From: Arthrobacter sp. Hiyo8
GTDB taxonomy: Bacteria; Actinomycetota; Actinomycetes; Actinomycetales; Micrococcaceae
Assembly (NCBI GenBank): GCA_001549895.1
Contig: AP014719.1
Location: 1,798,001 to 1,862,000 of the forward strand
Length of the DNA stretch: 64,000 nucleotides
Direction of reading: 5' to 3'
The translations under genes and the position numbers were made by a program. Shown piece after piece: positions 12,629 through 28,012 of this stretch (the stretch's first letter is position 1; each line of letters starts with the position of its first letter). Under the pieces are notes generated by a model. It was not told where the DNA came from. It saw only the letters and a program-made list of their open reading frames with translations, and searched no databases.

Positions 12629-13857
12629 TTGAACACCCTGATTCGTGCCGTCCGTCCTTGGGGACAAGCATTGAGCGACGTCCTCGTCACGGACGGCAAG
12701 ATCACCGGCGTCGAACCCCATGACCCTGCACGCGCTGCGGCGACTGGCGACACCACCGTCGTCGAGGGCCGCGGCCGTCTTCTCGTGCCGTCGTTCTCGG
12801 ACGTCCATGTGCACCTGGACTCGACCCGCATCGGACTGCCGTTCCGCGAACACACCGGCGGCCCCGGCGTCTGGACCATGATGATGAACGACCGGAAGAA
12901 CTGGCGCAACGCCGAGGTTCCGCTGCAGGAACGGGTCAACAACACCCTCGGCCGGATGATCGCCCGCGGCACCACGCGTGTGCGCTCCTATGCCCAGATC
13001 GACGTCGATTGCCGCCTTGAGCGTTTCGACGCCGTGATGGCCGCCAAGGAGCAGTTCAAAGGGCAGGCCGACGTCGACATCATCGCGTTCCCCCAGGCGG
13101 GCCTTCTCCTCGAGGACGGCACTGTCCCCCTCATGGACCAGGCACTCAAGGCCGGCGCAAATGTCATGGGCGGCATCGACCCGTGCAGCCTGGACCGCGA
13201 CCCGGCCCGGCATCTGGACATCGTCTTCGGACTGGCCGAAAAGTACCAGGTCCCCATTGATATCCACCTCCACGAGCCCGGCGAACTCGGCGTCTTCAGC
13301 ACGGACCTCGTGATCGAGCGCACCCGCGCCCTGGGGATGCAGGGCAAGGTCACCATGTCCCACGCATACCAGCTGGGCAGCGTCTCCGAGGCCACCACGC
13401 GCCGCCTCATCGACGAGTTCGCCGAACTGGACATCTCCATGGCGTCGGTGGCGCCGGGCTCCGCCGGTGTGGCCGCCCAGCTGCCCATCCCGCTGCTCGC
13501 CGAAGCCGGCGTACGCATGGGCCTGGGCGAGGACGGCCAGCGCGACTACTGGTCCCCTATGGCAACACGGACATGCTCGACCGCACCTGGCAGCTCGCTT
13601 TCACCCACGGCTTCCGCAAGGACGAACTCATCGAGCACTGCCTCGCGATCGCCACCGTAGGCGGCGCCAGCATCCTCGACCCGTCCGCCACTCGCCTGAA
13701 GGGCACGGCACACCGCCCGGGCGTCGAGGTCGGCGATCCTGCCGAACTCCTGCTGCTCGACGGCGAAACGGTCGCCTCCGCGGTGATGGACCGCGGCACC
13801 GACCGGACGGTCATCCACCGCGGCAAGGTCGTGGCGGATCAGCTCGAGCTGGTCTAA
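12629..13857 (+). CDS. Metal-dependent amidohydrolase, cytosine-deaminase-like, one frame break
   Basis: A cytoplasmic TIM-barrel hydrolase. Metal ligands are visible in order: SDVHVHLD (about residues 57-64), DIHLHEPGE, MSHAY and GLGEDGQRDYW. The last block, followed by SPYGNTDMLDRTWQLAF, resembles E. coli CodA and the AtzC-type isopropylammelide hydrolases. The start is TTG at 12629, nine bases after AAAGGA; no ATG fits. A missing C near 13556 breaks the frame. At about 409 residues it is normal length. As the last gene of the importer operon it probably hydrolyses the imported compound or a product of it. The true substrate is unknown; deamination of a pyrimidine-like or amide compound is the most likely reaction class. 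Confidence 0.85.
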
Positions 13858-13871
13858 GCCCGCACAAAAAA

Positions 13872-13903
13872 GTGGCCGATCCCTCGTGCGAGGGACCGGC
13901 CAC
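13872..13903. terminator. Bidirectional terminator between convergent genes
   Basis: The stem GTGGCCG..CCCTCG with its complement is flanked by AAAAAA on the left and ATTTTT on the right, so it can stop transcription from both the amidohydrolase operon and the convergent MFS gene. Confidence 0.9.
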
Positions 13904-13913
13904 ATTTTTGGTT

Positions 13914-15226
13914 TTAGCGCCCGACGGCGGCGGGCTCGCCACGATGTTCCGTCTCGACGGCTTCCACCGACACCGCCGGCCCGCGCACCGCGAGGAAACC
14001 GGCCACCGCGAGAAGCACCGCTTCCGCGGCCAGGGCCCAGAAGGGAACGTCCCAGCCGCCGGACCACTCATGGAGGAATCCCGCCCCCAACGGCCCCAGG
14101 GACGCCAACGCGAAGCCCAAGCCCTGGCTCATGGCGGACAGGCTGCCGGCGCTCTGTGGTCCGGTTGAGCGGATGACAACCAACGCCATTCCCAGCCCGA
14201 AGCCGGCACTCTGGACGATCCCCAACACGCCGACCATGAGGAACTGCAAAGCCACGGGCGCGGTCAAGACCCCTATCAAAGCCGCGGCGACGAGCAATCC
14301 CAGGCCTGGAGCCATGACCTTCAGAACCGCGCGACGCCCCGCGAGGACGGGAGCCAGCAGGCTCGCGGGCAGCCCTGCGACACTGAACCATGCCAAGAGA
14401 CCTGCTGCGTCGGCCACGGTCTGCCCCTTCGACACCAAGAACACCGCGAGCCACGAGGTGATCGCGAAATACAGCATGGCTTGCAGCCCGAAGAACGCGG
14501 TCACGGCCCAGGCCGTCCGCTGCTTCCGCAACGGAATGGTGCCGGTTTCCCCCGTTGCGCCACCCGCCGTCGTCGTCTTCTGTAAACCAGCGCCCGACGT
14601 CGGTCCGCCGGTTTCGGTCTCGCCGGTCCCGTCGGGACTCCCGCCGGTTGACCGGTGCGGTGGATCAACGCGGCCCCAGCAGGCGGGGACGGCCCAGACG
14701 GCCAGCGCCCAGGCGAGGCTTCCCCCGAGCGCTTGCTGCAGCGGCTGGACGAGCCCCGCGCCGAGCGCCGCGCCCAGCCCGAAGCCCATGGTGCACAGCC
14801 CCGTCCACCAGCCGGTACCGCGGTTTGCCTTGACGATCTGCGGCACGAGCACGCTGGCGGTCATGATGGATGCCCCTGCCAGGAACGTTCCGGGCAGCAA
14901 CAGTCCGGGCACGAATACGCGGAGGATCAGCGCCGCGGCAAGCACCAGGAGCGCCGCTGCCACAGCCCTTCCGCTGCCCAGGCGACGGGCCAGCCACGGA
15001 CCGCAAGGGCCGAGACGCCGAAGGCAAGTACAGGCAAGGCGCCAAGCAGCGGCAGCAGATGCGCGTCGAGTCCAAAGCCTGCCTGCAGCTGACCCATGGT
15101 GCCGGCGATCGTCGTAATGGCCGGACGGAGGTTGATGGAGACAAGTGCCAGTGCAACGAGTATCCAGGCAGTCCGTCGAGCGGCGTACGCGGAAGTACCG
15201 CGGCGCGGCGGCTGTGCTTGTTCCAT
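13914..15226 (-). CDS. MFS transporter, CynX/NimT (cyanate permease-like) family, one frame break
   Basis: About 12 hydrophobic helices are visible over 437 residues. The N-terminal signature VSINLRPAITTIAGTMGQLQ is typical of the CynX/NimT group. A long Gly/Thr-rich cytoplasmic loop (STGGSPDGTGETETGG) separates the two six-helix halves. The break near 14988 is one missing base in a GGG run; repaired, it reads GWPRRLGSGRAVAAALLV. The ATG at 15226 follows GGGAGG. Two operator-like palindromes lie upstream, the same as before the ABC importer, so the gene probably belongs to the same regulon. The substrate is unknown. Confidence 0.85.
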
Positions 15227-15248
15227 TGGTTGCCTCCCTGGAATCCTA

Positions 15249-15264
15249 ATTTGGTATACCAAAT
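15249..15264. promoter_or_regulatory. Putative GntR operator, site C (perfect palindrome)
   Basis: ATTTGGTATACCAAAT is a perfect 16-bp palindrome located 23 bp upstream of the MFS start. It is the best match of a four-member family in this window and is typical in size for FCD-type GntR operators. Confidence 0.7.
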
Positions 15265-15343
15265 AAGATTAGGGGCATTGCATGGCAAAGTAAACTGCCG
15301 CTAAAGGGGCAGCTGAGTGTGACGCTGGACCCTGACGATTAGA

Positions 15344-15357
15344 TTTGGAATACCAGA
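15344..15357. promoter_or_regulatory. Putative GntR operator, site D
   Basis: TTTGGAATACCAGA is an imperfect copy of the motif, just past the stop codon of the FAD oxidase gene and 118 bp upstream of the MFS start. Together with site C it could form a looped repression complex. Confidence 0.55.
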
Positions 15358-15360
15358 GCT

Positions 15361-16705
15361 TTAGATAGCCTTGCCGGGGTTGAAGATTCCGGCCGGGTCG
15401 AAAAGTTCTTTGATGCGATGCTGCAACTCCCGGATGGGCTCAGGCTGCTCAAGTCCGAGCCAACGCAGCTTGTACTGCCCCACCCCGTGCTCGCCGGTGA
15501 TGGTCCCGCCCATCGCCAGCGCGGCGTCAATCGAGTCGTCCAGGGCCTGGTTGAGGCGGGACATGGCATCGGCGTCCACTTCCCTGTCCACGCGGTCCAC
15601 CCAGAAGGTGGGGTGCAGGTTGCCGTCGCCGGCATGGGCCACCACCTTGAGCTGGACCTCGTGGGTAACGGCCATGGCCTCGAGCGCGGCCACGTAGTCG
15701 ACAAGCCGCGACCTCGGAACAGCGACGTCCTCGCCAACCCGGAATTCGTTGTCCACTTCGTCGCCTCGACTCGAGCGCCTCATCTCGATGAGGCGCTCCG
15801 CTTCGGCATTGGACTCCGCCGTCACCGCGGCGCCGCCGGCGGCGAGCACTTCCCGTACCAAAGCTGCTTCCGCTGCCGCTCCAAAGCCGTCAGTCTGGAT
15901 CAACAGCAGCGCCTGTCCGCGTTCTCCGAGGTCCGAGCCGTACAGTTCGTCGAGCTGGGCCAGCGTTCCGGCGTCGAGCATTTCCATGATGGCGGGCTGA
16001 CGCGGGTCCTTCCGACCGCCAGGACACCCGCTGCGGCACCGCGGAAGTCCGGATAGAAGGCGGCAACTGTCTGTACCTCGCGCGGCAGGTAGCGCAGGCG
16101 CACCGTCACACCCACCACGATCCCCAGGGTGCCCTCGGAGCCCACAAACAGCGCTGTGAGATCGTACCCGGCCACACCCTTGAAGGTCTGGTGACCTGTG
16201 TGGATAAGCGAGCCATCGGCCAGGACGACGTCGAGCGCCAGCACCGAGTCCCTCGTCACGCCGTACTTGGCGCAACGCAAGCCGCCTGCGTTCGTGGCCA
16301 CATTGCCGCCGATCGTGGACATTTTGTAGCTCGCTGGGTCCGGCGCGTACATCAGGCCGTGTTCGGACGCGGCGGCATTCAGGTCAGCGTTCACCACGCC
16401 AGGTTCGACGACGGCGGTCTCATCGTCCGCGTTGAGCTGCAGGATGCGGTTCATGCGTTCCAAGCTGAGGACGATGCACCCCTGGCTGGCGTGGGCGCGC
16501 CGGAAACCCGGTGCCGGCGCCGCGGGCCACGATCGGAACTCCGTGCCGGGCGCAACTGCGCACCACATGCTGCACGTCTTCGACGGATTCGGCGAACACC
16601 ACAGCCAAGGCAGCTGCAAGTCCAGGACAGGTCCCAGGTCTGCGGCATAGGTGGTGCGTGTCTGTTCGTCGACGGCGACTTGCCCCGGAGCGAGGGCGGC
16701 CCCTA
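15361..16705 (-). CDS. FAD-linked oxidase, GlcD / D-lactate dehydrogenase family, several frame breaks
   Basis: The PP-loop FAD-binding domain is visible in VPIVARGAGTG, then PASYKMSTIGGNVATNAGGLRCAKYGVTRD and VGSEGTLGIV. The C-terminal FAD-oxidase domain has HAGDGNLHP and TGEHGVGQYK, which hold catalytic and metal-binding histidines. The family oxidises 2-hydroxy acids such as glycolate or D-lactate. Breaks lie near 16607, near 16490-16505 (two bases missing) and near 15995. The reconstructed length of about 450 residues is normal. The start is uncertain: the reading frame overlaps the end of the GNAT gene and no ATG or GTG is in frame, so another lost base may lie near 16700. A 2-hydroxy acid may be part of the local pathway. 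Confidence 0.82.
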
Positions 16706-17274
16706 GATCATCGATGAACGCGCCCGGGCTTTCGCTTTGCTGGGTTTCACCCGCGGGTGGAAGCCGGCGGCCATAACGATCTCCAACCTGGCCTTGTCCT
16801 GCGGATAAGGCCGGCTGGCACCGGTGTATTCAAATCCGTGCCGCTCGTAGAACGCCTTCGCTCGGGCGTTGTCCTCGTGGACGCCCAGTTCGATCACGCC
16901 TGCTCCGAGCTCGGCGCCTGCTATGGCGCAAGCCTCATCAAGCAACTGGTCGGCCAGGCCCAGGCCACGGTGTTCGGGTGCGACGTAGACGCTGATCAGC
17001 ATGGCTTGTAGAGCCCGGGAAGGATCCTGCGGCTGCTTGATGACCACGCGCATAAGTCCGCTGATCGGGCTACCGTCCGTGCCGTCGTCCGCTATCAGGG
17101 TGATACTCGAGTCGCCCGACATCGTGGCTGCTCGCTCTTGCCATTGAGTGTCAGTCTGGCGCCGGGCGGCCGCGAGGCTCTCCACGTAGGCCATCGGGGG
17201 TCCGACAGCATCTCCAACCGGACGTCGCGAAGCAATTCCCAGTCAGTCGCTTGGAGGCGACGGATTCTATTCAC
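16703..17274 (-). CDS. GNAT-family N-acetyltransferase, one frame break
   Basis: The acetyl-CoA binding motif A is seen in ISVYVAPEHRGLGLADQLLDEA and motif B in ELGVHEDNARAKAFYERHGFEYTG. The gene begins at GTG 17274, overlapping the stop of the SRPBCC gene by a few bases. The N-terminal part IRRLQATDWELLRDVRLEML is in another frame; one missing C near 17198 (GGGGG run) repairs it to LSDPPMAYVESLAA. The acceptor substrate is unknown. The basic tail (KPSKAKARARSSMI) overlaps the region where the FAD oxidase should start. Confidence 0.82.
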
Positions 17275-17761
17275 TTGCGCCGCCCATGAACCGGACATAG
17301 CGCTCAAGAACTCCAGGCCAGTCAGCCGCGTAGTCTGCACGGGTCTGCGCGGGGTGTTCGGCACCTTCCCAGCCGTCGTGGACCAGACGAACCTCCGTTC
17401 CTCCGTCAACAGCACGGAAGGCCAGACGAAGTTCGGTGGACCACATCGCGGTACTGCCTGGATACCAGCTCGCATGGAAGGACAACGGCGGCTGCCAGTC
17501 GTCGATGGTCCCCCATATCGAGGTTCGGCCGTCGTCGGCCGTCTCCAGGATCAAATTCTCCTCGAACTCAACGTGCGAGCCCGCCCCGTAGACGCTGTGG
17601 TCCTCCATCGGCCACCAGAGATGCGGGTGGTCGGTGAAGCCCATGAAAGCATGCGCCACAGGCGAAGGCACGACGACGGTGCACACCACGGGGTCCAGCT
17701 CACCGGATTGCTCCGGCTGGGGTTCGGAGTCCGGCGCGAGGTGACTAAAGAGGCTCTCCAT
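17267..17761 (-). CDS. SRPBCC / AHSA1-domain protein
   Basis: The product is 164 residues from ATG 17761. Typical Activator-of-Hsp90-ATPase-1-like features are FMGFTDHPHLWWPMEDHSVYGAGSHVEFEE in the first half and TEVRLVHDGWEG near the end. These small cup-shaped domains bind hydrophobic ligands. It is cotranscribed with the GNAT gene, which it overlaps. The promoter would lie within or just beyond the repeat array upstream. An in-frame upstream start at 17863 is possible but would begin in array-related sequence. Confidence 0.8.
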   Translation of the reverse strand: MESLFSHLAPDSEPQPEQSGELDPVVCTVVVPSPVAHAFMGFTDHPHLWWPMEDHSVYGAGSHVEFEENLILETADDGRTSIWGTIDDWQPPLSFHASWYPGSTAMWSTELRLAFRAVDGGTEVRLVHDGWEGAEHPAQTRADYAADWPGVLERYVRFMGGASE

Positions 17762-17826
17762 GTGCACCAACTTTACCGCCCAGCGGCACCCCCGATTCCG
17801 GATCCAGCGCGCTCGCCCTGACGCCG

Positions 17827-18223
17827 GCTCACCTGTGCCGGTCCCGACCGGACGCTCGCTCACTTATACCGGCTCCCGGCAGGACGCCCGCTCACATATA
17901 CCGGCTCCCGGCAGGACGCCCGCTCACATGTGGCGGCTCCTGGCGGACGCCCGCTCACATATACCGGCTCCCGGCAGGACGCCCGCTCACATATACCGGC
18001 TCCCGGCGGGACGCCCGCTCACTTATGGCGGCTCCCGGCAGGACGCCCGCTCACATATACCGGCTCCCGGCGGACGCCCGCTCACTATGGCGGCGGGCGT
18101 CGGTCGTGGAACCTGGATAGGTGAGCCGGGGTTTGGGATTTCCCTGCCATATCCGAGCCGGGGTCTGCCAAAATGGCCCTATATCTGAGCGGGGGTCCGG
18201 GGAAACCGGGCCATAGGTGAGCG
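17827..18223. repeat. Mirrored tandem array 1, 31-32 bp units (9 forward, 4 inverted)
   Basis: Nine units carry GCTCAC at 17827, 17858, 17890, 17922, 17953, 17985, 18017, 18049 and 18080, a spacing of 31 or 32 bp. Most share GACGCCCGCTCAC followed by about 19 variable bases. After a pivot hairpin (about 18075-18101, GACGCCCGC against GCGGGCGTC), four inverted units carry TGAGC or CGAGC at 18122, 18154, 18186 and 18218, exactly 32 bp apart. The variable parts of the inverted units each hold a different small dyad (GGGATTTCCC, GCCAAAATGGC, CCGGGGAAACCGG). The array fills the gap between the 5S rRNA gene and the SRPBCC gene. No coding frame is conserved, since 32 is not a multiple of 3. Confidence 0.92.
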
Positions 18224-18309
18224 GGGGTTGGCTCGTGTGTCGTGTGTTGGGGTGTGTTAAGTGGGTCAGGCCCCGACACGGTGTGTCGGGGCCTGGCCGG
18301 TGAATGGTT

Positions 18310-18428
18310 GTCCGGCGGTGTCCTACTCTCCCACACCCTCCCGGGTGCAGTACCATCGGCGCTGTGGGTCTTAGCTTCCGGGTTCGGAATGGGACCGGGC
18401 GTTTCCCCCACGCTATGACCGCCGTAAC
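18310..18428 (-). rRNA. rrf: 5S ribosomal RNA
   Basis: The reverse strand reads GTTACGGCGGTCATAGCG at the 5' end and ends in GGACACCGCCGGAC, with the helix-forming ends complementary. Length is 119 nt. It follows the 23S gene in the usual order. Confidence 0.95.
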
Positions 18429-18560
18429 CCTGTTACCCGTCCCCGCGCACACGTGGGTGCGGGTGGGAAGATACGTGGTTACAACTTGTCCGGACCCGGT
18501 GAAGGGTTCGGTGGTGTTGTTATGTAGTTGTGGTTTGTTCCTGAACGGGTTGTTGTTCGG

Positions 18561-18583
18561 GAACCACATAGTGGACGCAAGCA
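18561..18583 (-). other. 3' arm of pre-23S processing stem
   Basis: This 23-base segment is complementary (allowing two G-U pairs) to 21862-21884 on the other side of the 23S gene. In the transcript the two would form the long stem cut by RNase III. Confidence 0.8.
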
Positions 18584-18602
18584 GTGATCGTGTTTGTGTG
18601 GT

Positions 18603-23822
<5,220 letters not shown>

Positions 23823-24171
23823 GTAAAACAAAAACAGACACAACCACAACCACCGGAAATAACGGCGACCAGGCTGCACAAAATTTGAAACCAGCTGAAA
23901 ACCAGACCCCACCCACAAGAGCGGACAAGGCCCGGCAAAATCAACCAATTCATAAAAACAAATCGGTATCAACAAACTTGGCACACTATTGAGTTCTCAA
24001 ACAACAGACACACCCGGCACCACCCAACCCACAAGGATCAGACTCGCTCCGGAGCAACTTTCCAAACTTACCGGCTGCTTGCCTCCTAGTCAAATCAGCG
24101 TTCTTGACTTGATTTTCACGAGGAACTCAGTCAACTTCACCGATCTCCACTGGGGAGCAGCGCGGGTACTA
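23823..24171 (-). other. rRNA leader region
   Basis: This is the untranslated leader between the promoter at 24172-24200 and the 16S gene. It holds TTGAGAACTCAATAGTGTGCC (minus strand, ending near 23978) followed by TTTGTTGATACC, a boxA-like antitermination signal of the type seen in actinobacterial rrn leaders. Similar elements recur in the spacer near 21885. Confidence 0.6.
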
Positions 24172-24200
24172 ACTATACCACCACTTCACCGGGGAGGCAA
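24172..24200 (-). promoter_or_regulatory. rRNA operon promoter
   Basis: On the minus strand TTGCCT (24200-24195) and TATAGT (24177-24172) are separated by exactly 17 bp, a strong vegetative-sigma promoter. It is about 350 bp upstream of the 16S gene, which is usual. Confidence 0.7.
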
Positions 24201-24255
24201 AACCCCCTCCGGGCGGCTTCCTACGCTCCAGCAGGCGCCCCTGAGATCCCACGCA

Positions 24256-24287
24256 AAGGCCCGGAAACTCAAAGTTTTCCGGACCCT
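24256..24287 (-). terminator. Terminator of glgE-treS-mak-glgB operon
   Basis: A hairpin with arms around CCGGAAACT and AGTTTTCCGG lies about 40 bp after the glgB stop and just upstream of the rRNA promoter. It would stop the operon from reading into rrn. Confidence 0.7.
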
Positions 24288-24327
24288 TCACCCTCAGGCA
24301 AGCTTCACCCTCACGCAAACAGGACAA

Positions 24328-26539
24328 CTACCCCACAGGCGCGAACCAAGAGGCTCCGAGCGGCGGCAAGGTGACGGTCAGTGCCGCAGGCAGCCCTTCC
24401 GCCCCGGGTGCGGTGGCAAGAAGTTCACCGCTGTTGATCACACCCGAGCCTCCGTAGACCTCGGCGTCAGTGTTGAGTACTTCCTGCCATGCGCCGGCGG
24501 CCGGGACGCCGAGCACATAGTCCTGGTGCGGGCCTCCCGAGAAATTCACGGCGCACACCAAGGGGTTGCCGTCGTGGTCCCACCTGATAAAGGTCAGGAC
24601 GTTGCGATCCGCGTCCGCGCCGTTGATCCACTGGAAACCGCCGGGCTCGTTGTCCCGGACGTGAAGGGCCGGCGTCGAGCTGTACAGCGTGTTCAACTCG
24701 CGCGTGAGCAATTGCAGTCCTCGGTGCGCCGGGATGTCGGCAAGGAACCAGTCGAGCCCGTGCTGTTCGGACCACTCGGCCTCTTGGCCGAATTCGGTGC
24801 CCATGAAGATGAGCTGCTTGCCCGGGTGGGCCCACTGGTACGCCATGAACGCCCGCAGGTTGGCGAGCTGCTGCCAACGGTCGCCGGGCATCTTGCGCAG
24901 CATGGATCCTTTGCCGTGCACTACCTCGTCGTGGCTAATGGGCAGCAGGAAGTTCTCCGTGAAGGCATAGACCATGGAGAACGTCACTGTGCCGTGGTGC
25001 CAACGGCGGTTCACCGGGTTTTCGGAGATGTACTTGAGGGAATCGTGCATCCAGCCCATGTTCCATTTGAGGCCGAATCCGAGGCCACCGTGGTTGGTCG
25101 GCGCGGTGACACCGGGGAATGCGGTGGATTCCTCGGCAATGGTCACTGCGCCGGGGTGGGTCTTGTAGATCGTGGCGTTGACCTCTTGGAGGAACGAAAT
25201 CGCTTCCAGGTTCTCGCGTCCACCGTGGACATTGGGGAACCACTCCCCTTCCTCTCGCGAATAGTCCCTGTAGAGCATGGAGGCCACGGCGTCCACGCGG
25301 AGTCCGTCGATATGGAATTCCTCGAGCCAGTAGAGCGCGTTCGCGACCAGGAAGTTGCGAACTTCGGTGCGGCCGAAGTCGAAGATGAGCGTGCCCCAGT
25401 CCGGGTGCTCACCGAGCCTGGGATCGGAGTGCTCGTACAGTGGTTCGCCGTCGAAACGGGCGAGGGCCCAGGCATCCTTCGGGAAGTGCGCGGGGACCCA
25501 GTCCAAGATGACGCCGATGCCCGCCTGGTGCAGCGAATCGACAAGGAACCTGAATTCATCCGGATGCCCGAAGCGGGAGGTCGGAGCAAAGTAGGACGTG
25601 ACTTGGTAGCCCCATGAACCGCCAAAGGGGTGCTCGGCCACCGGCATGAACTCGACGTGGGTGAACCCGAGCCACTTCACGTACTCAACGAGGTCCTTGG
25701 CCAACTCCTTGTACCCGAGGCCAAGGCGCCAGGAACCAAGGTGGACCTCGTACACGCTCATGGGCGAGTTGTGCGGATCCTTGTTGGCGCGCGCGGTCAT
25801 CCAGGCGTCGTCCTTGAAGCGGTAGCCGGACTCCACTACGCGTGACGCGGTCAAGGGCGGAACTTCGGTGCCGAAGGCGAGCGGGTCGGCTTTCTCCACC
25901 CAGTGTCCGGCCTTGGTGAGCAACTCGAATTTGTAGCACGCCCCTGCTACAACGCCCGGGATGAAGACCTCCCAGACGCCTGAAGACCCGAGTGAGCGCA
26001 AGGCGTGCTCACGCCCATCCCAGGAGTTGAAGTCACCCTTGACGCGGACTGCCTGTGCGTTGGGGCCCAGACGGCGAAGGAGACGCCGTCCACATCGCCG
26101 AGCGGGGAACGGTAGTGCTGGACGTGGGAGCCCAGCGTGTCCCAAAGCCGTTCGTGCCGGCCTTCTCCGATGAGGTGCAGGTCCACTTCCCCGACGGTTG
26201 GAAGGTAGTGGTAGGGATCGTTGATCGTCACGGGCGCGGAATCGCCGTACACGACGTCCAGTCGGTAGTCCGGTACGTGGCCTTGCTGCAGCGGTTCGAG
26301 GACAGCCACCCAGATGCCGTCGGTCTCGTGGGTCATCGGGGTGGAACCGGCTTCGGTGACCACAGATACCTCCGCAGCGAGGTGCTTGACCGTACGGATG
26401 GTGACGTGACCGTGGTCGTCAAGGTGGGCGCCCAGCACCGAGTGCGGGGCGTGGTGCGCACCAGCGGCCACCCGGCCCAGGGTAGCGGCGTCCACATACA
26501 GCGGGACTCGGGCCGTTCGGTACGTGCTGAGCCTGTCAT
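24328..26539 (-). CDS. glgB: 1,4-alpha-glucan branching enzyme, two frame breaks
   Basis: The GH13 branching enzyme moves alpha-1,4 segments to make alpha-1,6 branches. The carbohydrate-binding N-terminal module ([16 protein letters not shown]) precedes the catalytic domain. The nucleophile is in [15 protein letters not shown], the acid in [12 protein letters not shown] and the transition-state Asp in [11 protein letters not shown]. Full length is about 737 residues, as usual for actinobacteria. One base is missing near 26064 (repairs to [18 protein letters not shown]) and one near 26503 (repairs the start [19 protein letters not shown]). The ATG at 26539 follows GGAAGGTAAGGAA. Last gene of the GlgE operon. 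Confidence 0.92.
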
Positions 26540-26545
26540 TTCCTT

Positions 26546-28011
26546 ACCTTCCGATGTCGCCGCGGCATCCGTGCCGGGGCTCGTGTTTCCGAGGAGCTGC
26601 CGCGAAGCATTGACCGGAATGGGCAACCAGTCCGGCCTGTTCCGCAGCTCATAGATCACCTCGTACAAGGCCTTGTCCAGCCACAATGCCACAAACAGCG
26701 GCGAGCGGCGGTCAATCGTTCCAGGGGTGATGTCGCTGTAGCCAGCCAGGAAGGCCTCGGCGCAGTCGTCAACCCACGTGGCGGGAACCCGGGCGCCCGG
26801 GTTCTCGCGGATGGCCGCACCGGCCGCGTAGTCGAAGGACCGCAGCATCCCGACGACGTCCCGCAGGGGAACGTCGGGAATGTTACGGTGTTCAATCGGC
26901 CTCAGGGGTTCGCCCTCAAAGTCCAGGATCGCCCACCGCGCAGGTTCGCCCGCGGCGCCAGGCACCAAAAGGATCTGGCCCAAGTGAAGGTCTCCGTGGA
27001 TGCGCTGCAGGGTTCCGGCTTCCTTGCCCGACAATTGCGCCAGGAGTGCCTCGAGCTGCTGCTCATGGGGCCCGACGGCGGTGCCCGCCTCAGCCCACGA
27101 CTGGCGGACGCGCCGGGCTACTTCGGGCGCGATGTCCTGGCCCGGAACGCGTTCCGTGGCGGTTCCGAGGGTTTCCGCGAGGCGCAAGTGCACGGTGGCA
27201 GTCGCTTGGCCCAGTTGCCGGGCTTCGGCGGCGAAGTCTTTGCCTGATGCCGCGGCGTCGACGGCGAGGCGCCAAGCGTCCTGCCCGCCGGCAAGGAACT
27301 CGTGGGCAACGGCGAAATCCGCCGAGGCTGTTCCGTGGCGACCCTGGGGCGTCCACACCTCCCAGGTTCCCGTGATCCACCCTAGGGTGGACGGCACTTC
27401 CTTCGTTCCCGCCGAGGTCAGGGCCGCACCGACTTCCACCTCGGGGTTTTTGCCGACCGACAGGACCCGGAAGATCTTCACGATCGCCGCGGACACGCCA
27501 TCGTCGACGATCACCGAAGTATTGGACTGCTCGCCGGAAGACACCCGCACGGATCCTGAGGCGGTGGGCAGCCGCAGGCCGCCCGGCACCGTATGTCCGC
27601 TCGCGGTGCACTCCCCCACTCCGGGATCGGCGGTGGCCTGGCCCCGGATCAGATCCAGCCATGCCGTCACGAATTCAGGATCGTGCGGGGCGTCGTATAC
27701 CCAGAGAGGCGGATCCTGCTCGCTTGTTCCACCGATCTGGCCCACCGAGGCAGTTGCCAAGGCGGCGGAGGGCGCGGAGCGAAAGCTGAGCGGCACTTGG
27801 ACGATGTCTGTCTGCCTCCCGCCATCGGCCGTGGCGTAGGCGACGGAGATCAGCTGGACCTCCAAGGCGGTCCCGGAGGTGGGCGCAGGAAGACCGAACG
27901 AGCCGACGAAATCCAGTTCGAACAACCCTGCCTTGACCGGAAACCAGCGCTGCCGGGGCAGCCATTCCTTGAGCAGGGGGCCAGGACCGTGGTGGGTGCC
28001 ATGTGACTCAT
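26546..28011 (-). CDS. mak: Maltokinase (Pep2-like), one or two frame breaks
   Basis: The enzyme phosphorylates maltose to maltose-1-phosphate with ATP. The kinase loop LQRIHGDLHLGQILLV and metal loop WAILDFEGEPLRPIEHR are clear. The N-terminal part LLKEWLPRQRWFPVKAG is in another frame; one missing C near 27978 restores it. The ATG at 28011 starts one base after the treS stop. At the 3' end the frame runs without a stop into the glgB start; a missing base near 26550 would supply a TAA and place the two genes end to start. Residue number is then about 488. In some relatives treS and mak are fused; here they are separate. Confidence 0.88.
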
Positions 28012-28012
28012 G

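Noticed and set aside
17827..18223. CRISPR array
   Set aside because: The unit is 31-32 bp with only about 13 conserved bases and similar, non-unique spacers; units also occur in inverted direction and there are no cas genes. Not a CRISPR.
23989..25617. Long plus-strand open frame of 542 codons
   Set aside because: It lies across the rRNA promoter region and antisense to glgB, with no family signal. It is a high-GC shadow frame.
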